Origin: Cyanobacteria bacterium SZAS-4
GTDB lineage: Bacteria > Cyanobacteriota > Vampirovibrionia > Obscuribacterales > Obscuribacteraceae
Assembly (NCBI GenBank): GCA_018266255.1
Contig: JAFEAT010000012.1
Coordinates: 62,001 to 126,000, forward strand
Reading direction: 5' to 3'
Length of the DNA: 64,000 nucleotides
The position numbers and the translations under genes are program-made. Shown here piece after piece: positions 61,069-64,000 of this stretch. Below the pieces are notes generated by a model. It had not been told where the DNA came from. It saw nothing but the letters and a program-made list of their open reading frames with translations, and ran no database searches. Within the stretch, counting starts at the first letter, position 1, and each line of letters opens with the position of its first letter.

Positions 61069-63403
61069 TTTCGCTCTTTGTACTTTCTGGATTCGGTTCG
61101 GTCACGGTTGGCGACCCGAGAGTAGTTGTTCCAGCTGGCACTGCCTCTGGTGGCACCGCCATTCTGCCAGTGGTCGTGCTCGGATATTTTAGGCGCTCGT
61201 GATGCAGAGTTCGCCAGACGTGGACGAAGGCTTTTTTAACGCGCTGAAGCTCAGCATACGTCAATGTAGATTCACTGAACTGCCCATCGTCCCATCGATT
61301 TTGAAACACTTTAGTCATCGCTTCTTCCACTTCTTCTTGCGAAGGATCTTTCATGCTGTGAGTGACAGCTTCTGAAACATCAGCAAGCATCACAATCGAG
61401 GTTTCTTTTGATTGTGGCTTTGGTCCCGGATAGCGATAAAAATTTGCGTCGACTTTGTCTGTACCGTCTCGCAAACATGCTTTGTGATAAAAGTATGCCA
61501 TTAAGGACGTACCTTGATGCATAGGTATGAAGTCTTGCACCGCTTTTGGCAGACCATATTCATGCGCCAGGGCAATGCCGTCGGTAACATGGGCTAGAAC
61601 TCGGTCGCGACTGTCTTCAGGTGACATTGAGTCGTGTGGATTTTTGTCTCCCAATTGATTTTCGATGAAGTATTTTGGCCGAACCATTTTGCCAACATCA
61701 TGGTAGAAAGCACCGGCGCGCACCAGATTTACATCTGCTCCGATGTCTCGCGCTCCGGCTTCTGCCAGATTGGCCACAGCCAAACTGTGCTGGTAGGTTC
61801 CAGGTGCGTTTTCTTCCAGTTTGCGCAGCAGCGGCTGGTCTGCGTCTGTCAGCTCGGCTAAGCGAAAAGGCGTAAGCATGCCAAAAATGCTTTCCAAAAA
61901 TGGCAGCGATCCAATCGAGACGATTGCCAAAATGATGCCACCAAAGAATTCGTAGGTGAGACCCCTTATAAGGAAAGTTGGTGAGGCGTTGCCTAGCACA
62001 ACTGAAGCAACGACAAATCCTAGCCCCTGAGCCAATGCCATGATTAGACCGGTTGACATCAGCGCATGTCGCTTCTTCGAGTAGAATCCAATCGCTGCAC
62101 CAGCAGCAGTGGCAAGAGCGACCAGGTTGCTCATATCGATCAATCCGTCGACACCGAGAAAAATTGCCACAGTAACTGTTACTGCAGCTGCGACACGTTG
62201 ACCGAGGAAGATAGTGAGAATCAGTGCTGCAGCCGACAGCGGCACGATTTGTGGGCAACTCTTACCCCACAGCGCCGATACTGCAAAGACCACGACTGAC
62301 ACTGTGTACATCAATCCAACCGATGCGGTGGAGAATAGATGTTTTTGTTCGAGGGCGAAAAGAAATAGTGCCACCAGTGAAACGGCCGCAGCCAGAGACA
62401 ACCCAAGCCCAATCACAAATGGCCAGCGGTTCATCTCGCTGATGCCCATGACTTGCAAGAGTTCAGCCGTCTCAGGCGTGATCGTTGTATTTTTCTTGAC
62501 GATCAATTCGCCAACTGTAATTTGCTTCATTACTGGCTTCACGGCGTCTGCGTTTGTTGTCGCTTTGCTTTCTGTTGCCGCCAGATCAACTTCCATGTTC
62601 GGCTCGAGTTGCGAGCAAATCAATTGAGCCGATGCCTGGCGCAACGGTGGAGACCAGTCATCTGGCAAAAATTCTATTGCGGTGTCAGTCCATGCACTTG
62701 GATTTTCTGGAAGCCGATGAAAAATGCGCAGGATGCGTGTGGCAGCGTTTTGGACTACCGATTCATATTGCGCCAGTTCATTGCCCGGAACGACCAGAGC
62801 GATAGTCACCTGAAACGGCTTGACAGAAGGGTTTTCTGATTTGATCTTCTTGAGCGAATCTCTTTGAGTGCTCAGTTCTGATTCAGTCGTGTTTAGATGC
62901 TCCGCTGCAGCTTTGGCCTTGGCTGCGAACACTGCATCGGTCTCGTTGAGCAGCGATTGATATTCAAGAACCGAGTTCACAGACTTAGCAGAAATGGCTA
63001 CCAGTCCCGCCGCTTGAATCTTGTTGATACCGTTTAATAGGTCGGTGATTCCGTGCTTGGTTTTTTCGTCGGCATCCTTATTTGTTTTGAAGACCGGCAT
63101 GACGGATTGTCGTGCTTTATCTTTAGCCGCTCTCGTAGCTGCTTCATCGATTACTAAACTGGCGTGTGATGCGACGAGGTCGTGGTCGGCTACGTCGCCC
63201 ACTCGAAATTGGTTGTTGTATATGTGATGTGCGCTCAACGCAAATACGAGCGAAGCGAATCCGACCGCGCAAACTGTCAGCCAATTGAAAAACGAACGCT
63301 CAGTGGGAAAAAGATCGTGATGCGGTTCGTGCGCTGGCTGCGTGTCTTTGTTTTCGTTTGTAGGGTTCTGAGACTTGGCTGGTTCAGAATTGTTGATAGC
63401 CAT
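61061..63403 (-). CDS. 7TM-HD family phosphohydrolase (PgpH/YqfF-like)
   Basis: The 780 residues have an N-terminal helix (about 36-55) and an extracytoplasmic domain rich in Lys/Glu/Ala (about 60-330). Seven membrane helices follow (about 330-520), then a cytoplasmic HD domain (about 535-730). The HD motif is in Y-Q-H-S-L-A-V-A-N and F-Y-H-D-V-G-K-M. PgpH-type proteins of this layout hydrolyse cyclic di-AMP. The C-terminal tail is Pro/Thr-rich. It converges on the MshEN-repeat gene. Confidence 0.9.
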   Translation of the reverse strand: MAINNSEPAKSQNPTNENKDTQPAHEPHHDLFPTERSFFNWLTVCAVGFASLVFALSAHHIYNNQFRVGDVADHDLVASHASLVIDEAATRAAKDKARQSVMPVFKTNKDADEKTKHGITDLLNGINKIQAAGLVAISAKSVNSVLEYQSLLNETDAVFAAKAKAAAEHLNTTESELSTQRDSLKKIKSENPSVKPFQVTIALVVPGNELAQYESVVQNAATRILRIFHRLPENPSAWTDTAIEFLPDDWSPPLRQASAQLICSQLEPNMEVDLAATESKATTNADAVKPVMKQITVGELIVKKNTTITPETAELLQVMGISEMNRWPFVIGLGLSLAAAVSLVALFLFALEQKHLFSTASVGLMYTVSVVVFAVSALWGKSCPQIVPLSAAALILTIFLGQRVAAAVTVTVAIFLGVDGLIDMSNLVALATAAGAAIGFYSKKRHALMSTGLIMALAQGLGFVVASVVLGNASPTFLIRGLTYEFFGGIILAIVSIGSLPFLESIFGMLTPFRLAELTDADQPLLRKLEENAPGTYQHSLAVANLAEAGARDIGADVNLVRAGAFYHDVGKMVRPKYFIENQLGDKNPHDSMSPEDSRDRVLAHVTDGIALAHEYGLPKAVQDFIPMHQGTSLMAYFYHKACLRDGTDKVDANFYRYPGPKPQSKETSIVMLADVSEAVTHSMKDPSQEEVEEAMTKVFQNRWDDGQFSESTLTYAELQRVKKAFVHVWRTLHHERLKYPSTTTGRMAVPPEAVPAGTTTLGSPTVTEPNPESTKSETT

Positions 63404-63517
63404 ACATGCCTTGCGGATTTGTCATATCTTAGCGCGCATTTCACCTTGAGTTCTTTTCATGATTGGCTTCGATTAGCCGAGTTCACAGAGTACATGCGTT
63501 TGCGATAATTGCTAACG

Positions 63518-64000
63518 ATGACAATTATTCCCAGCTATCAAGGCAAATCACCGGACAATTCGCCCTCTCGCCCCGATAAAGTCGCACAGGCGAAGGATGA
63601 AAAGTCTGTGTTGGACGACCCTCAGACCGTTTCGGTAACGGAGTCCAAGGCGCGCAAGCGTTCCCTTGTGCTTTCTGCTCAAGAGACGCCAGCAGACAAT
63701 CGTTCTGATAATGCGCTTCGCCCGCAGACGTTGTCGGAATATGTCGGGCAGTCTCGCATCAAAGCGATGATGCAGATGTCGATTGTGGCAGCGAAAGGAC
63801 GCAACGAATCGCTGGACCATGTTCTCTTCTACGGTCCACCCGGTCTGGGAAAAACGACTCTCGCCAAAGTAATCGCCAACGAAATGGGTGCCAACATCCA
63901 CATGGCTTCAGGACCGAGTCTTGAGCGCCCTCGAGACATCATCGGTCTTGTTCATCAGCTGGAAAAGCATGATGTTTTGTTTATCGATGAGATTCACAGG
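63518..64000 (+). CDS. ruvB: Holliday junction helicase RuvB, 5' part
   Basis: The ATG is at 63518, and 161 codons are present before the window ends. A polar N-terminal extension of about 65 residues, like that of cyanobacterial RuvB, leads into [12 protein letters not shown], the Walker [11 protein letters not shown] and the Walker B L-F-I-D-E-I-H at the edge. It is a hexameric ATPase that drives branch migration with RuvA, which is encoded 28 kb away and not in an operon with it. Confidence 0.93.
   Translation, partial: MTIIPSYQGKSPDNSPSRPDKVAQAKDEKSVLDDPQTVSVTESKARKRSLVLSAQETPADNRSDNALRPQTLSEYVGQSRIKAMMQMSIVAAKGRNESLDHVLFYGPPGLGKTTLAKVIANEMGANIHMASGPSLERPRDIIGLVHQLEKHDVLFIDEIHR

Noticed and set aside
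1-64000. tRNA, rRNA, CRISPR arrays, insertion sequences and prophage genes
   Set aside because: I looked for cloverleaf-like intergenic stretches, spaced repeats, transposase motifs and phage structural motifs by eye and found none; a covariance-model search was not possible.

Overview
The window looks like chromosome from a non-photosynthetic relative of cyanobacteria, of the Melainabacteria/Vampirovibrionia type (Obscuribacter-like). This is an inference from gene content. NusB has the long N-terminal half typical of cyanobacterial NusB, RuvB has an N-terminal extension, and the region is rich in secreted Ala/Pro/Lys-rich proteins, leucine-rich-repeat proteins, Ser/Thr kinases fused to membrane domains, and proteins made only of MshEN-like repeats. 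No photosynthesis genes, rRNA, tRNA, CRISPR array or insertion sequence was seen.

Layout. 1-5.4 kb: the edge of an unknown gene, then purB-malQ (minus), then a tandem Usp protein overlapping a multicopper-oxidase-like protein that appears to have lost its copper ligands. 5.4-8.4 kb: an accessory patch with a decayed toxin-like C-terminus, a small protein beside it, an AbiTii-like protein overlapping a matrixin-type metalloprotease, and a secreted unknown. 8.4-21.1 kb: an aromatic amino acid region. aroA runs left, aroC-aroB-pheA runs right, and aroF-tyrA runs left behind a long leader that encodes a 22-residue peptide with a W-Y-Y-S-F-Y-F-F run and mutually exclusive hairpins, which is a transcription attenuator. 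Between these blocks lie an LRR protein, an MshEN-like protein, an operon of a Spy/CpxP-like protein, an ECF sigma factor, a zinc-finger anti-sigma and a membrane protein, and an Ala/Lys/Pro-rich envelope protein.

21-30 kb: a Usp protein behind a large inverted repeat, small envelope genes, a threonine-dehydratase-like enzyme, a cytoplasmic LRR protein, speH (S-adenosylmethionine decarboxylase) and dnaE. 30-36 kb: a subtilisin-like protease with a 45-residue polyproline linker, divergent Tad-pilus-like minor proteins, ruvA, an isoprenylcysteine-methyltransferase-like membrane protein and a free-standing protein related to the protease propeptide. 36-42.5 kb: an operon kinase / TPR membrane protein / kinase, and a response regulator with a degenerate GGDEF domain. 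42.6-46.6 kb: an IT-superfamily-like transporter, a HyuA-type enzyme and a DUF309 protein in one operon.

46.6-64 kb: small membrane and TPR lipoprotein genes, a TerC protein with a Cys-rich tail, a small Tudor-like protein, an alpha/beta hydrolase, an acetyl-CoA-synthetase-like enzyme, a large YD-repeat protein ending in a zincin-like domain, nusB-ftsY, rsmD, a second MshEN-repeat protein, a 7TM-HD phosphohydrolase and the start of ruvB. The best-supported unusual feature is the aroF leader, which would let supply of all three aromatic amino acids set expression of the first pathway enzyme and of the chorismate mutase-prephenate dehydrogenase fusion.
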